Made by a program: the position numbers and the translations under genes. Shown here piece after piece: positions 11,745 through 24,612 of a stretch of DNA of 64,000 bases (within the stretch, counting starts at the first letter, position 1; each line of letters starts with the position of its first letter). The notes beneath the pieces were generated by a model. The model was not told the origin of the DNA, did no database searches, and saw nothing but the letters and a program-made list of their open reading frames with translations. Source of the stretch: Mytilus galloprovincialis (taxonomy: Eukaryota > Mollusca > Bivalvia > Mytilida > Mytilidae); assembly GCF_965363235.1 (NCBI RefSeq), contig NC_134851.1, positions 53,758,833-53,822,832 of the forward strand, in the 5' to 3' direction.

Positions 11745-12408
11745 AACCTGAAGAAGGAGCGGTTGACCTTTTGATTCTAGTTGTTTTAAGGGGATGACGG
11801 CAATTTCAATATTTTTACGTCAAACCCTCCCCCCCCTCCCTTTTTCAATGTGTCCTTTAAAAAGAGAAACAAGGGTTGATAGTATAAACACAACAGACAA
11901 CACCAAGAAAGATGAGTGAAGAAGTTATGGAATTTTATTGACTTGTCTTAATATTACTGATAGTTTTCCCAACCTATTCCAGCAGCTTGTCCTTTCACAT
12001 TGTATATATTTAATATCATAGGAAGTGCCCCCACCCTTTGTGAACCAATTTGAGGGGTCTTCATTTGCATCACATGGTTAGGTTAACTTTTTAACATATG
12101 ACATGTGCTGATGTGTGTTGTGTTAGTACTTACAAATTATGCCACCTGCTAGCCCCTGAGTCTGAGTGTACCTAACTGTTTATGAGGCATGCTATAAATG
12201 TCCCAAATCTACCTTCAATAATGTAGCTGCATATCTGTACTAAAAATACTGTGTTAAATGTAATCACAATTACAGACAATTTTGAAATGAATGCAAGGGC
12301 TGTATAGCCAGCCATGGTACAAAATGTAGTTAACTTCCATCATCAATGCTCCAGACTAAAAAATATTGATTCAATTTCAGATTATTTAAAATTTTCAAAA
12401 TTGTATCT
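11745..12408. other. No gene seen
   Basis: AT-rich sequence with a C-run near 11826 and no supported frame. Confidence 0.6.
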
Positions 12409-13026
12409 AGAGTGGGGCGCCCATATTCGCCGGGGACACAATTTCGCCGTTTTATGATTTTGAGGTGTAAAAACTTCAAAGGATGGCTGAAATGGAAGAC
12501 ATATACTGGTAAATGATATTATATAACAAATATGATTATTTTTTTATAACTGAGACAAAATAGCGGAACCTACTGAAAAGGAACCAAAAACGGAGAACCA
12601 TTTTCGGCCAATTTCCTGAAGAAAAAACACGAATTCAAAGAAGTACATGTATTTCTAAGTAATTCTTTGACTGAATGCCCCTAAATTTCAGTTCTTAACA
12701 CCTTTGAAATGTCTGCTATTCATCTATTATGAAATCGATTTGATCAATGTTATTAAAAGCTGCAGTTATTTGATTTTAAATTGATGTGTAAAAACGGCGA
12801 ATATGTGTCCCCCATTGACATAAAATCAGGTAATTTCAAACACCCTTTAATCTAACTTTTCTGATGATTATATTCAAACAAACACGTTTTCAAGCTTAAG
12901 AATATTTTGCATTTGAAGTTATCTTCATATAGAAATATCAGTATACATGTACTTCAAAAACATTCACACCTGAACAGAAACTGCAGAAAACATGAAAAGA
13001 TGTGGCGAAAATGAGCACCTCACTCT
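12409..13026. mobile_element. Two-tier fold-back element, 618 bp
   Basis: The outer ends AGAGTGGGGCGCCCATATTC (12409) and GCACCTCACTCT (ending 13026) pair over about 23 bp with a few mismatches. An inner inverted tier pairs GGGACACAATTTCGCCGTTTT near 12433 with AAAACGGCGAATATGTGTCCC near 12790. There is no coding frame, so it is a non-autonomous element. Target duplication is not certain. Confidence 0.65.
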
Positions 13027-13089
13027 ACATCTATTCATATAATACAGAAAGGTTTTGAAGTTTTCTAGACTAGAAAATACAAATTTATA

Positions 13090-13380
13090 CTCATTATACC
13101 ACCGCTTTAAAAAAAAGGGGGGGTATACTGTTTTACCTCTGTCTTTCCTTCCGTCAGTCAGTCTATCCGTCCCATGAATATTTTTCTCAGGAACTACAAC
13201 ACAAGGATTTCTGAAATTTGGTTTCAGGATTTATCTAAGTCAGCTATACCGTGTGATGCGATTTCAGATTCATCACTCGACAACTTCCTGTTTACCGAAC
13301 ACTTGCATATTTTTTCACTATTTATATTATCCACTTGCTGCTGGGGTATCATCAGTGAGCAGTAGCTCGCAGTTTCACGT
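13090..13380 (+). repeat. Mollusc dispersed repeat (TACCACCGCTTT family)
   Basis: It runs from TACCACCGCTTTAAAAAAAA through a GTCAGTCAGTC stretch to GCAGTAGCTCGCAGTTTCAC. I recognise this from memory as a family common in mussels and other molluscs. The 63-codon frame inside it is not a gene. Confidence 0.6.
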
Positions 13381-14215
13381 GTTTGTACTTTAAATTGGTT
13401 AAAAGAAACTTATTACACACAAAAAATTGTCACCTTAATGTACCCCTCATGCATGTCTTACATTTAAAGGGATATTTAAAAACATTGTCATGGAAGGTCA
13501 TCTAACAGGTTGTTCTCAACCTGATTATGGTGCAATGTACATGTATTGCCTCCCTCTTGTTAAATATATTGGCTTTTATAATGATAAGCTCAATAGTTGG
13601 TCATACAATGTACATAAGCTGCAGTTTATTATATAGTAAGATGTACTTGTACTACTAGACTTCTTGACCTTGTGATTTATTGACCTATGTACATATATGC
13701 ATGTAATACTGTAATCAAATTTGCATGTTCCTGTACTAGACTCTTTGACATTGCTCTTGTGATTTATTGACATACAAATTACATGTACATGTGTATGTTA
13801 TTTGGTTTTTATGTTTAATACCTTAATACATGTACATCTATTCTATACTATTTATGTTATTGTAGCTGTAGTTCATCTGTGTCTGCAATATTATACATGT
13901 ACATGTAATTTTGTCAGATGTGTATGTCTTTCTGAAGGGATGCAACTAACCACAGCTGAAAGTTTTATATGAATATGCTATGATTTTAATTTGATATGTC
14001 TGTCTAGCAGGGTTCTTAGTCTTGAATGCACAATGTTTTTGTTAGATATAGGTAGCTGTCAGTTATCTGCGAGTACTATCAGATCTGTACCTAGTGTCTT
14101 TTTCTTGTCAGATAAAATGTACAAGTACCCGGCCATGACCAAAAAGGTCCACCTGTATTTTTGTGCATCTGATGAGTTGAGCCTTTTTCAACTGATTTTT
14201 ATAGTTGTTTCTAAT
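13381..14215. other. No gene seen
   Basis: AT-rich, with many TACATGTA-type motifs. Short frames only. Confidence 0.55.
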
Positions 14216-14550
14216 GCTGTACTGTTGAACCACTGTCCCAGCTTAGGGGGAGGGTTGGGATCCTGCTATCATGTTTACCCTTGCCATATTATGGATGGGT
14301 GTGTCTGTCCCAAGTCAAAAGCCTGTAATTCAGTGGTTGTCTTTTTTTTATGTGTTACATATTTGTTTTTCATTCGTTTTTTGTACCCAAGTTAGGCTGT
14401 TGGTGACATTCAGGGTCTTTTATAGAAGACTATGTGGTATGGGCTTTGCTCATTGCTGAAGGCTGCATTGACCAATAGTGTCATTTTCATCTCTTGTGGA
14501 GATTTGTCATAATATTGGCAATCATACCACATCTTTCTTTTTTTTATTCA
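14216..14550 (-). repeat. Dispersed repeat, ATTGCCAATGAG family, reverse copy
   Basis: The region ends with the complement of GATGTGGTATGATTGCC (AATATTGGCAATCATACCAC at about 14512) and runs back through sequences related to the copy at 39498-40180. The frames of 134 and 62 codons across it are repeat-borne and unsupported. Confidence 0.65.
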
Positions 14551-16010
14551 TCTGAATGTTTTTTTAGGGTCCCTAAAAGGATGAAGAATCTTCTTAATTT
14601 GAACTTGTGCAAATGTTAATATGTAGATAGACAACTACCATAAAACAAGAAACCAACAGATGAGTTTATAACGAAGACTACAGGTACAATATTATATTAC
14701 ATATTAAGGCATAAATCTTAATATACCTTATATTGACTGTGTTTGAAAAATACACTGTTTTAGTAATTATTCTGCTCATTTTGGAGGTCGTGATTTGCAA
14801 ATAAACAAATATTTAAATTTGTATTTGTTTGATTTTGGCATAATAAAACAAAGTCAATGTTCAATTTCTGCTACTGTTAACACAATTTGTTTAATCTGAG
14901 TTTGCTAGTAGACTGAAGGTTACATGTAAATACACATGTCTGCTATATCATGTACAATTATTCATTAAGCTGCTACCCAACACCTCCTTAAAATTAACTT
15001 GGCTCGTTCAATTTTCACAAAATTTTTACAAAATACATGTATTTACTTTGACCCTTTGAAATGAATACAAAAATTTCAAAAAACTTGAACCAATTGATTT
15101 CTGGGAAGAAATGGTTGAATATATTTCAGTTTGACAAACACTAGTTCGATCATTGAAAAGCTTAAAATTTCCTGAACAGTATAAAATGATTAAAATGATT
15201 AACTGATTTTACAGAGTTATCTCCAGTATTTAAGGTAGTGACTGGTACTACCTTAAATGAACAAAATATTATGTATATGTCATTCAGAAATTTTTCGATG
15301 TGAATACTATATAGCCTGACAACTGTCCATATCTTTTCAGATGATTAAAATGTTTATAAAAAGCTTTTATTAAAGTTAAAGATTATTGAAACTATCAATT
15401 TGATTATGATTCATAACATCTTCAAAAATCATTTGCTGATCTTTTACTTAAATATTGGTATATATAGTGTAAGATAATATTGTATACGTTATGCATGCAT
15501 ATCAAAACTTGTTATTTGTCATTACATTTGCTTTCGGATCTTTCAAAAACCACATTTACTTAATTTTTTTTTTTGGATTAGAATATAAATGAATTACCAA
15601 TAAGTTGAATAACAGAATAATTTTGCATATTATTATCTTTCATTAAATGATTTGTGAACCCAGATTATTGGTCAAAACTTTTTGTCTCTACCACTTCCTA
15701 ATCATTTCTTTCAGAAACAATATGAAGACGTGCAAAAAAGGAAATTTAAATCTTAAACCTTATATGCATTAATACCCAGAAAAAACTTTTAACTTTCAGC
15801 AATACAACATGTACAATATACAGGTAATAATAACTCTTTTACAGATGATAATTGTATTATCGAATTAAAATCAATATTGCAGCAATAAGTTTGTTATGAA
15901 CAGTATTAGATTTATATCAATATAATGCAATTTCGATCCAAAAAAAATTTAAAATAAATTTCACAGTTCTTCAAATTATACAGTCTGGAGAGATTTTAAT
16001 TATATATTCC
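14551..16010. other. 3' flank of the transposase gene; no gene seen
   Basis: AT-rich sequence. A short hairpin, ATTTAAGGTAG...CTACCTTAAAT, lies at 15228-15257. I searched it by eye for an inverted end of the transposase element and did not find one. Confidence 0.55.
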
Positions 16011-19000
16011 TTATTCTTCCATTGTCTCTATAATCTCCATATCGCTATCAAATTGTAAAAATTCTTCCCTTATTAAAGGGGTCTTTACTCTGGTACTTCT
16101 TCTATTATCTACCATGTCTACAGATGATTTAGTACATGTAGCATACTGGTGGAATTCAGCAGTGATTTGTTGGTTACATTGCTGCATATTTCTTTTTTCT
16201 TCCTTCTTCTGTCTCTTCCTCTCTCTTTCCTCTTCCTTTTCGGTGTCTCTTATTTCTCTGTCTCTTTTCTTTCTTTCTCTTTCTTCTTTCTTTGCTTCCT
16301 TCAAAACTTCAGCTTCTTCCTTTTTTCTAGCTCTTTCTGTTTTTCTTTCTTCTTTTTCTTCTGCCAACTTTACTGCCTCATCACGCTTTGACTGTAGTTT
16401 TTGAAGCATTTCATCCCCTGTTATTACCCTGGCTTCTGTAATGATTTTACTAGAAGTTTTTTTTGCTAGAGATGGATTTGCTGGAGGTAACAGCACATCT
16501 GCTAAACTTCTTGGAATTAAGTTTTTTGTTACAAGGGGATTTTCAGTTGGTTCATTTATGCTCATCTCTATTTCTTTAACATAGGAGATAGTGTTGCCAC
16601 AACAGTGACAAAGAATTGTTGATTCCTGGAGCTCTGTAAAAGAAAAAACTCGAGGTACAAAAATGTAGAATTTAACAAAAGATTAAATAACTCAGAAGTT
16701 AATGGGCAAGCAAGAATAACACTATTGAAACTATTTATTTGTTGCTGTGTTACATTTTTTTGTTTAATTATTTTTTTGTATAGGCCTAAAAAAAAAAAGA
16801 TATGTGTTTCCGGTAACATCATTTTGAAAAATAGGGTCGAGTGAGCTTTTCTCATCACTTTGCGTCCGGCTTCCGGCGTCGTCCGGCGTTAGCTTTTACA
16901 AAAATCTTCTCCTCTGAAACTACTGGGCCAAATCAAACCAAACTTGGCCACAATCATCAACCATTTGTCAACTGGATGAAAAAGTTGTGTAATTTTAGAA
17001 TGGAATGATTAGTGATTAGGTATATTTATAGCCTGTCCCAAGTCGAGAGCCTGTAATTGTTTGTTTATATGTAATCCCCATTGGTCAATCAATTTTCCCC
17101 AAATTAAGTGAAGAGGTGGGTGTGGGGGTCAGTGAAAAAACTATGTGAATTAAGTTTTTTATCCTACATTTAGGAGATAACTGTATTGTATTTTTAGCTC
17201 CGACGGCATCAATTGGGGATTTGATGGTCGCAAATTAAGTTTACTGGCGACGCGTTAGCGGAGACAGTAAACGGGTATTTGCGACCATCAAATCCCAAAT
17301 TGATGCCGTCGGAGCTTAAAATACAATATTGTTATCTCCATTCTAATGAAACTGACAGAAAACAACGTTTAAACATGTATTTAAAATCTGTCATATACCG
17401 TCTGCGCTTGCGCGTACGTCCCATAGCATCAATTGTCAATTGATGCCATGTAAGAAAGTGACATTATCCAATCAAAATGAACGTTACAAACGTTGTTGCA
17501 TTAGAATGAAATTTTGATGTCATCAATAAGTCACCATGGGAAACACAAACAAATGTCTTCGTTTAGAAAACCACTGAACATGCTGAATGGAATGAAACCA
17601 AGCATAGCATGAATGTTCTTAATGAGATAATGACCAGTAGTTATTACTTTTTAGCCAATCCAACTTCCAAGATGCCTAGATGGCCACCATGGTGGGGATT
17701 AAGTTTAACATAGGACCCTATGGGAAATACATACAAATTTCTTCTTTTAGAGAAACACTGAATGGAATGCAGTTAAAATTTTTATACGAAACACAAAAAT
17801 TAAGAAATGTTGGTCGTATATTGGTATCACATCATCATTGAGAGAAAAGTAAAATCACAAAGATACTGAACTCAGAGGAAAATCCTATCAGGAAGTCCAT
17901 AATCACATGGCAAAATCAAATGACAAAACACATCTAAAATGAATGGACAAGAACTTCCCACCTCTAAACAGTCAGCAATATTCTTGACTTTTTTTTCAAA
18001 ACTACCTCCACCCTTTTTTATTCGAAAATATGCGTAATTTTCATCAAATTGGGAATTTTGGAATAAACGATGAATTTGACTGAAACTTCAATTTACAGAC
18101 TCCATTTCAACTTTGAAATAAAACCTCTTTTTGTCAGTGATGATACATAACCAGACCCTTAAATCTGCACCTACAGTAATTTTAGGCAAGAAAAAAAGTT
18201 AAAATGAGTGTTTGTCAGTTTGAATTCATGCACAATTAGTACTGAGACTGCACTGTTTGGGAAAAAAGTTGTTTTTGGGAATATTTTAAGCCATTTTTTT
18301 TTCATTTTGGGATTTTCCTCCAGGGGAAAAGCCTTTTTCTCCATTAATATAAGGCAAACAATATCACTGCTTAACAATATGTATTCATATATGGGATAAG
18401 GCCATAATAAATAATAGGTTTGTTTGCCCAAACGTACCTACCCAGAAAAAAGCTGCCTACTCAAATTCTTTTATTGTCCTGATTTGAAGAAGTTTTTTTT
18501 TTAATCAAATAGGCATGAAGACTAATAACATCTGATACTTCAATTTCTTTTTGCCTACCTACCTACCCACTGTCTCAACCTTTATGTAGGGTTTGGGCAA
18601 ACCAAAATATTTTTAAGTATGGCCTAAGGCCTTAATTAATATATTGTTTGTTTTTCCCAAATCCCGATTCTACGAAGCCAGGTGTGGGTAGGTATGGAAA
18701 TAATTTTATTTTTCCAAAAAGCTTGAACATTATCGGACAATCCTGCAAGCCTGAAAATCAGAAATGAATAAAATAATATTCGATTTAGTTATGACAAAAT
18801 TTTATTATGAGTAGCACCATTTTTGCAAGGTTTGTCGGGATTTTGGAAACAAACAATATTTTAGTTCAGGCCTAATATAACAAATCAAATGAAATAAATA
18901 GTTTACCATTACTGGTGATTGTTGTTGTATCTACATCTGTAGTTTCTTTATTTGTCTTTTCAGATTTGTTGAAGTCGGCAGGCGCAAGTTGTGAATTTGG

Positions 19001-21115
19001 AATTATGGATCTGTCTACAGGATACATTCCTGATTTCCTGAAAGACTCTTTGACCCTTGCTAGTGTTGTAGTCTGGTCAATTGCAGTGCTGCAAATAAAA
19101 ATGATACCCATTACTGAAGAAAAAGTGTAAGTTGCATGTTCTTGTCAGTGTTTATATATGTTACAGAAATTAGATTATACAGTTCATGTGAAATTGAAGT
19201 TTGAAGTCTGCTGACAAAAAACTGAAAATCAGTAAGTATTTAACACCATTAACCTTAAAAAATACTTGTTGAGGCCAAATAAAAATATATACTGCAGCTG
19301 TCCTATTTGAGCAGTCAAATTGCATTGACTATATTTATATGTCATATACAGTCCATGACCGTATATCACCTTGTTTATGAGGTTGACAATGCGTTTCCGT
19401 AGAATTTTATTTATGACGTCAATAAAACATACAGGTTTGGGAAATTTTACGTCGTTCGCTCCAAATTTAAAAATGATTGTTTTTACACTAAATACTTCAT
19501 TTAAAACACTTATATGAGTTGCAGTATATAAAGGATAACCATACATTGTCTCGAAATATCAATCGGTTATTTGTACTCGGCTCGAAACAGGTAGAAATGC
19601 TAGGCACAGCCTTGTACAAATATAAACATTGATATTTGAGACAATGTATGGTTATTCTATGTGTGTGGTTCCAGTTACATACTTTTAAAAAATGAGGTCG
19701 GTAGGTCGGCAAATAATTTTAAATTTATTTTTATTTTTGAATGTCAAAATCTGGAAAAAATTGTGTGTTTACCGAAATTGTTTCCAGTATTATACACACC
19801 CCAACCGGAAGTCCACCATTTTTAGATATGTTTTGTTGTAAAATAAACAGTCATGATATGTTTTTAGTTAATTTTGTTGCATTCTGTTATGAATTGTTAC
19901 ATTTTAGCCATATCAGATACTTGTGATGGAAATTCAAATGACAGAAATCTATGAATTTAATTATTTTAATTCCCAATCCTCAAAATTTGATTGCTTGAAA
20001 ATTCGGTTGTACCAAAAAAATACATAAACATATAATCCAAGCATATGTACATGTAAATACCTTAATAAAGCAGGAAACTTGGCTTTGCCTATGGTGGCAC
20101 ACTTGTTCAGGTTTCCCAAGGTAACTGATAATTGGTTCACTTTTTCTTTTAGAGGTCCAAAGATGGCAACATCCAGTGGCTGCAGCAGATGTGTAGTATG
20201 AGGTGGTAAACCAATTATGTGAATGTTGTTAGCTTTGGCCTTCTCTATCAGGTCAATACTGATATGGGAATCGTGGTTATCAAAAATCAGCAGTACTGGT
20301 CTTCTTGTTCCACAGAATGGTATGAAAACTTTGTCGAACCAGTTTTCAAACAACTGGGTATCCATGTACCCGGATTCAGAGGATCCATATAACCAGTTAT
20401 CTGGAACACCATCCTTAAAGCTCCTATGAGGCAGGCAACCATCAAAAATCAGAAATGAAGGGAGGACATGTCCATCCGCTGCTATGCACATGTGAACTGT
20501 AATGTGACCATGGACTAATACTTTTTGTTGGTAGCTGTGTGACCCTTTTAGTGTTAAAACTTTTTCCTTACTTTTTTCTTTACCACTGAAGCCAGACTCG
20601 TCACAGTTAAATATCTGGTTGGGTTTATTTGTTAATCCTAAAGAGTCGACTGTGTCCACTAGCAACTTGAAATATTGGTCAACCACAGTGACATTAGACA
20701 TGCGTCTCCTGGCTTTGTCCTGCTGTTCTGGTAACTTTTCCGACAATTCAAGGTGTCTGTTTAGAAGTTTGTTGACCCATTTGTTACTAGGACCTTTTTC
20801 CATATTGAATAAAGTTGATCTACCTGATTTCTCAATGATAGAAATTACGAATGCTTTTAACATTCTTCTTGTCAAAGGAAAACCTCTCTCTGCCATATAC
20901 TTGACGTAGTTTATTAAAGATGTTTCTTCCTCATCTGTCAGCATCTTTGAAGGTCCATTCAAATGGTTGTCATACTTTCCATTGACATGGTCTGATATGG
21001 TTGTCCTTGGTACCCCATATTCTGTAGCTGCTTTAGAAATACTTAATTTGTTTGAATTTACTGCACCAATGGCCTTATCAAGGGACTCCTGCAGGTATTG
21101 CTTTTTTTGTGGCAT
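16011..21115 (-). CDS. pogo/Tigger-type DDE transposase gene, three exons, 619 aa
   Basis: Coding exons are 21115-20061, 19088-18907 and 16633-16011. Each junction has GT/AG sites (GTATTT donor, TTTATTTGCAG acceptor; GTAAAC donor, TTCTTTTACAG acceptor), and both phases fit (AG|C, then G|AG), giving 620 codons with the stop. Residues 1-50 form a psq-type helix-turn-helix (KAATEYGVPRTTISDHVNGK) and about 55-130 a CENP-B-like DNA-binding part. A DDE_1 catalytic core follows, with D172 (FNCDESGF), D279 (LLIFDNHDSH) and D315 (LLQPLDVAIFG). The C-terminus is a long charged E/K/R coiled coil after a Cys-His-Cys-Cys cluster. Such proteins cut and paste DNA in the nucleus, or are domesticated DNA-binding relatives of jerky/Tigger type. 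The start follows an AG acceptor-like site (TACTTTTAAG), so a 5' untranslated exon is possible. I found no flanking inverted ends. The exon model is inferred from sequence, without transcript evidence. Confidence 0.82.
16835..16985 (+). repeat. Fragment of the GCTCACCTGG element in intron 2
   Basis: GAGTGAGCTTTTCTCATCAC and CTCCTCTGAAACTACTGGGC match the left part of the elements at 21778-22535 and 25456-26228. Only about 150 bp is present. Confidence 0.75.
17173..17339. repeat. Palindromic hairpin element in intron 2
   Basis: The arms begin GGAGATAAC at 17173 and end GTTATCTCC at 17339. They pair for about 70 bp (AGCTCCGACGGCATCAATT...AATTGATGCCGTCGGAGCT) around a GC-rich centre with GGCGACGCGTTAGCGGAGAC. 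Confidence 0.92.
18396..18630. repeat. Inverted-repeat MITE in intron 2
   Basis: ATAAGGCCATAATAAATAAT...GTTTGCCCAAAC on the left pairs imperfectly with GTTTGGGCAAACCAAAATAT...TATGGCCTAAGG on the right, with CCTACCTACC-type sequence inside. Confidence 0.6.
19535..19655. repeat. Palindromic hairpin element in intron 1
   Basis: ATAACCATACATTGTCTCG (19535) pairs with GAGACAATGTATGGTTAT (ending 19655). The arms continue inward to GTAC (about 40 bp each), with a loop of about 38 bp. Confidence 0.9.
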
Positions 21116-21199
21116 CCTTAAAAGTAAAGATGAATACATTTATATATTTTGATTAAAGGTCAATGAAGGCATATATATATATGAAGATTTAATCTACAG

Positions 21200-21330
21200 A
21201 ATAAATTTCTAAGGACACAAGAAATATAATTGCCAATGAGAAAACTCTCCACCAAACCAGACTTTAACAATGAGCAAACCCAATTTAGATTGTAAGCAAA
21301 ATAAAATAATGCTTGAATAATTATTGTCAA
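21200..21330 (+). repeat. Fragment of the ATTGCCAATGAG dispersed repeat
   Basis: AATTGCCAATGAGAAAACTC at about 21230, with AT-rich flanks related to the fuller copy at 39498. Confidence 0.55.
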
Positions 21331-21399
21331 GTCTGCCAAAAACTCACAGAAAGCTTGGCATATGGATAGTTACAACAGTGGTGTACAAGCTAACTGCTT

Positions 21400-24300
21400 T
21401 TTATCTTAGAAGGTGAAAGACCTGGATGCTTCATACTTTGTATATAGATGCCTCATGTTACGAATTTTCCATCTCACATTTATATTGACCTCATTTTCCT
21501 GGTTCAATGGTTATAGCTTAGTTTTTATTCGACTGCAAAAATTGATTTTTTGTTGTCTTATATCATTTATATTGTTATCACGTTTCTGTCGTCGTATTTG
21601 TCTGTGGGGTCCGATTATTTTTAGTTTTCGCTCTCGAACTTTAGTAAAAGTGAATAGAAATTTTAACACAAGATTCATGGCCTTAAAAGGAAGGGTGGGA
21701 TTGATTTAGTAAGTTTTGGTCCCAACAGTTTAGGAATAAGGGGCCAAAAAGGGCAAAAAGGGCCCAAATAAGTATTTTTAGCTCACCTGGCCCGATGGGC
21801 CAAGTGAGCTTTTCTCATCACTTGGTGTCTGTCGTCGTTAACTTTTACAAAAATCTTCTCCTCTGAAACTACTGGGCCACAATCATCATTGGGGTATCTA
21901 GTTTATAAATTGTGTGGCGTTACCCGCCAAACCTACCAAGATGGCCGCCATGGCTAAAAATAGAACATAGGGGTAAAACGCAGTTTTCGGCTTATAACTC
22001 AAAAACCAAAGCATTTAGAGCAAATCTGACATGGGGGTAAAATTGTTTATCAGGTCAAGATCTATCTGCCCTGAAATTTTCAGATGAATCAGACAACCCG
22101 TTGTTGGGTTGCTGCCCCTGAATTGGTAATTTTAAGGAAATTTTGCTGTTTTTGGTTATTATCTTGAATATAATTATAGATAGAGATAAACTGTAAGCAG
22201 CAATAATGTTCAGCAAAGTAAGATTTACAAATAAGTCGACATGACCAAAATGGTCAATTGACCCCCTAAGGAGTTATTGTCCTTTATAATCAATTTTAAA
22301 CAATTTTCTTAAAATTAGTAAATTTTTACTACCGGTAACATTTCCCACAGAAACTACTGGGCCAAGTTCATTATAGATGGTGATAATTGTAAGCAGCAAG
22401 AATGTTCAGTAAAGTAAGATGTACAAACATATCACCATCACCAAAACAAAATTTTGTCATGAATCCATCTACTTCTTTTGTTTAATATTCACATAGACCA
22501 AGGTGAGCGACACAGGCTCTTTAGAGCCCCTAGTTTGGTTTTGGCACTATAAATTTAGTTTAAGTAAATAGAGATTTATGAAATATTGACACAAGGTTTG
22601 TGACTATAAAAGACAGGTTGGAATTGATTTTGGAAGTTAAGATTCCAACAGTTAAGAAATTAGGGGCCAAAAAAGGGCTCAAATAAGCATTATTCTTGGT
22701 TTTTGCACAGTAACTTAAGGATGTACTTAGGTGAGGTTTTAGAATTTGTGCCAATGCTTGTACTCCTTGGTGTTTTTCCGTACAATACAATGTGAAATAT
22801 TTTGCCCCATAACACCCATTTATTTTAAGACTAAATAGCTCATGAAAGGTCATCTACCAAAATTTTAGAAGATTCTTAATTTTCTTTCTTTTGTTTTGAG
22901 ACCTAATAATACCAATGCAAATATAAGGTAGAACTCAGAGTCGGCCTTTTCCGGCAATATTTTAAATTTCGAATATCTCGAAAAGGAGGTCCATGACCTA
23001 TCAATATTTTTAACTTAATTTTATCCTTAGTTGATGCTCTACCAGCTTATAGTATCAATTTTAACTTCTTACTGTGTATGTAGATTCTTGATTGTTGGTC
23101 TTATTTTCAAATTGGTCTACATTAAGGTCCAAAGGGTCTAAAATTAAACTTAGTTTGATTTTAACAAAAATTGAACCCTTGGGGTTCTTTAATATTTTGA
23201 ATCTAAAAATGTACTTAATTATTGGCCCAGTTTTCAATTTGGCCCAAATCGAGGTCCAAAATTAAATTTTGTTTGATTTCATCAAAAATTGAATAATTGG
23301 GGTTCTTTGATATGCCAAATCTAACTGTGAATGTAGATTCTTAATTCTTGGTCCTGTTTTCAAATTGGTCTACATTAAAGTCCAAAGGGTCCAAAATTAA
23401 ATTAAAAGTTTGATTTTAGCAAAAATTTAATTTTTGGGCTTTGATATGCTGAATCTAAACATGTACTTGGATTTTTATACGACTGCAAAATTTGAAAAAA
23501 AATTTGTCGTATATTGCTATCACGTTGGCGTCGTTGTCCAAATACTTTAAGTTTTCGCGTTTTTGCACTCGCTTTAGTAAAAGTGAATAGAAAATTATGA
23601 AATTTTAACACAAGGTTTATGACCACAAAAGGAAGGTTGGGATAGATTTGGGGAGTTTTGATCCCAACATTTTAGGAATTGGGGGCCAAAAAGGGCCCAA
23701 ATAAGCATTTTCTTGTTTTTCGCACAGTAACTAGTTTAAGTAAAAAGAAATCTATGAAATTTTGACACAAGGTTTATGACCACAAAATGAAGGTTGGGAG
23801 TTTTGGTTTTAACAGTTTAGAAATTGGGGGCCAAAAAGGGGTCCAAATAAGCATTTTTCTTGGTTTTCGCACCACAACTTAAGTATAAGTTAATAGAAAT
23901 CTATGAAATTTGAACACAGGGTTTATGACCACAAAAGGAAGGTTGGTATTGATTTTGGGAGTTTTGGTTCTAACAGTTTAGGAATTAGGGGCCAAAAAGG
24001 GGTCCAAATAAGCATTTTTCTTGCTTTTCGCACCATAACTTTAGTATAAGTAAATAGAAATCTATGAAATTTAAACACAAGGGTTATGATCATAAAAGGA
24101 AGGTTGGTATTGATTTTGGGAGTATTGGTCCTAACAGTTTAGGAATAAAGGGTCCAAAATTAAACTTTTGTACTTAGATTTTTTATTATTGACCCAGTTT
24201 TCAAGTTGGTCCAAATCGGGGTCCAAAATTAAACTTTGTTTAATTTCATCAAAAATTAAATAATTGGGGTTCTTTGATATGCCAAATCTAACTGTGTATG

Positions 24301-24480
24301 TAGATTCTTAATTTTTGGTCCCGTTTTCAAATTGGTCAACATTAGGGTCCAAAATTAAACTAAGTTTGATTTTAACAAATTTATTTCTTGAGCTTTGATA
24401 TTTGCTGAATCTAAACATGTACTTAGATTATTGATTATTGGCCCAGTTTACAAGTTGGTCCAAATCAGGATTCAAAATTA
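21400..24480 (+). repeat. Dispersed repeat with internal tandem sub-units, split by an insertion
   Basis: Starts with GGTGAAAGACCTGGATGCTT (also at about 25322), then ATTCGACTGCAAAA. It continues at 22536-24480 as several diverged units of about 140-155 bp containing AGTAAATAGAAATCTATGAA and GGGGCCAAAAAGGG, plus longer units with TTGATATGCCAAATCTAAC. The element at 21778-22535 is inserted between sub-unit halves. Small frames here are not genes. Confidence 0.75.
21778..22535 (+). mobile_element. TAGCTCACCTGGCC element, copy A, inserted in an older repeat
   Basis: The boundaries come from comparison with copy B (25456-26228) and with uninterrupted units of the host repeat. The ends are TTTAGCTCACCTGGCC and GAGCCCCTAGTTT, with a subterminal inverted motif (CTCACCTGG / CCAAGGTGAG). 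No transposase is encoded. The class is unknown to me; it is common in bivalves from memory. Confidence 0.7.
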
Positions 24481-24487
24481 TTATATT

Positions 24488-24612
24488 AAGTTTTGTGCAA
24501 TAGCAAGAAATTTTCAATTGCACAGTATCCAGCAATAGCAAAAAATCTTCAATTGTACAGTATTGTGCAATAGCAAGAAATTTTCAATTGCTCAGTATTG
24601 TTCAATAGCAAG
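24488..24612 (+). repeat. Three tandem copies of a ~45-bp unit
   Basis: GCAATAGCAAGAAATTTTCA with AATTGCACAGTATT occurs three times with small changes. Confidence 0.85.

Noticed and set aside
16114..16404. Two open frames opposite the transposase coiled coil
   Set aside because: They are antisense to a low-complexity E/K/R-rich exon and read as Ser/Phe/Leu strings.
16011..21400. Inverted ends with TA duplications around the transposase gene
   Set aside because: None could be found by eye; a computed search of the flanks would be needed.
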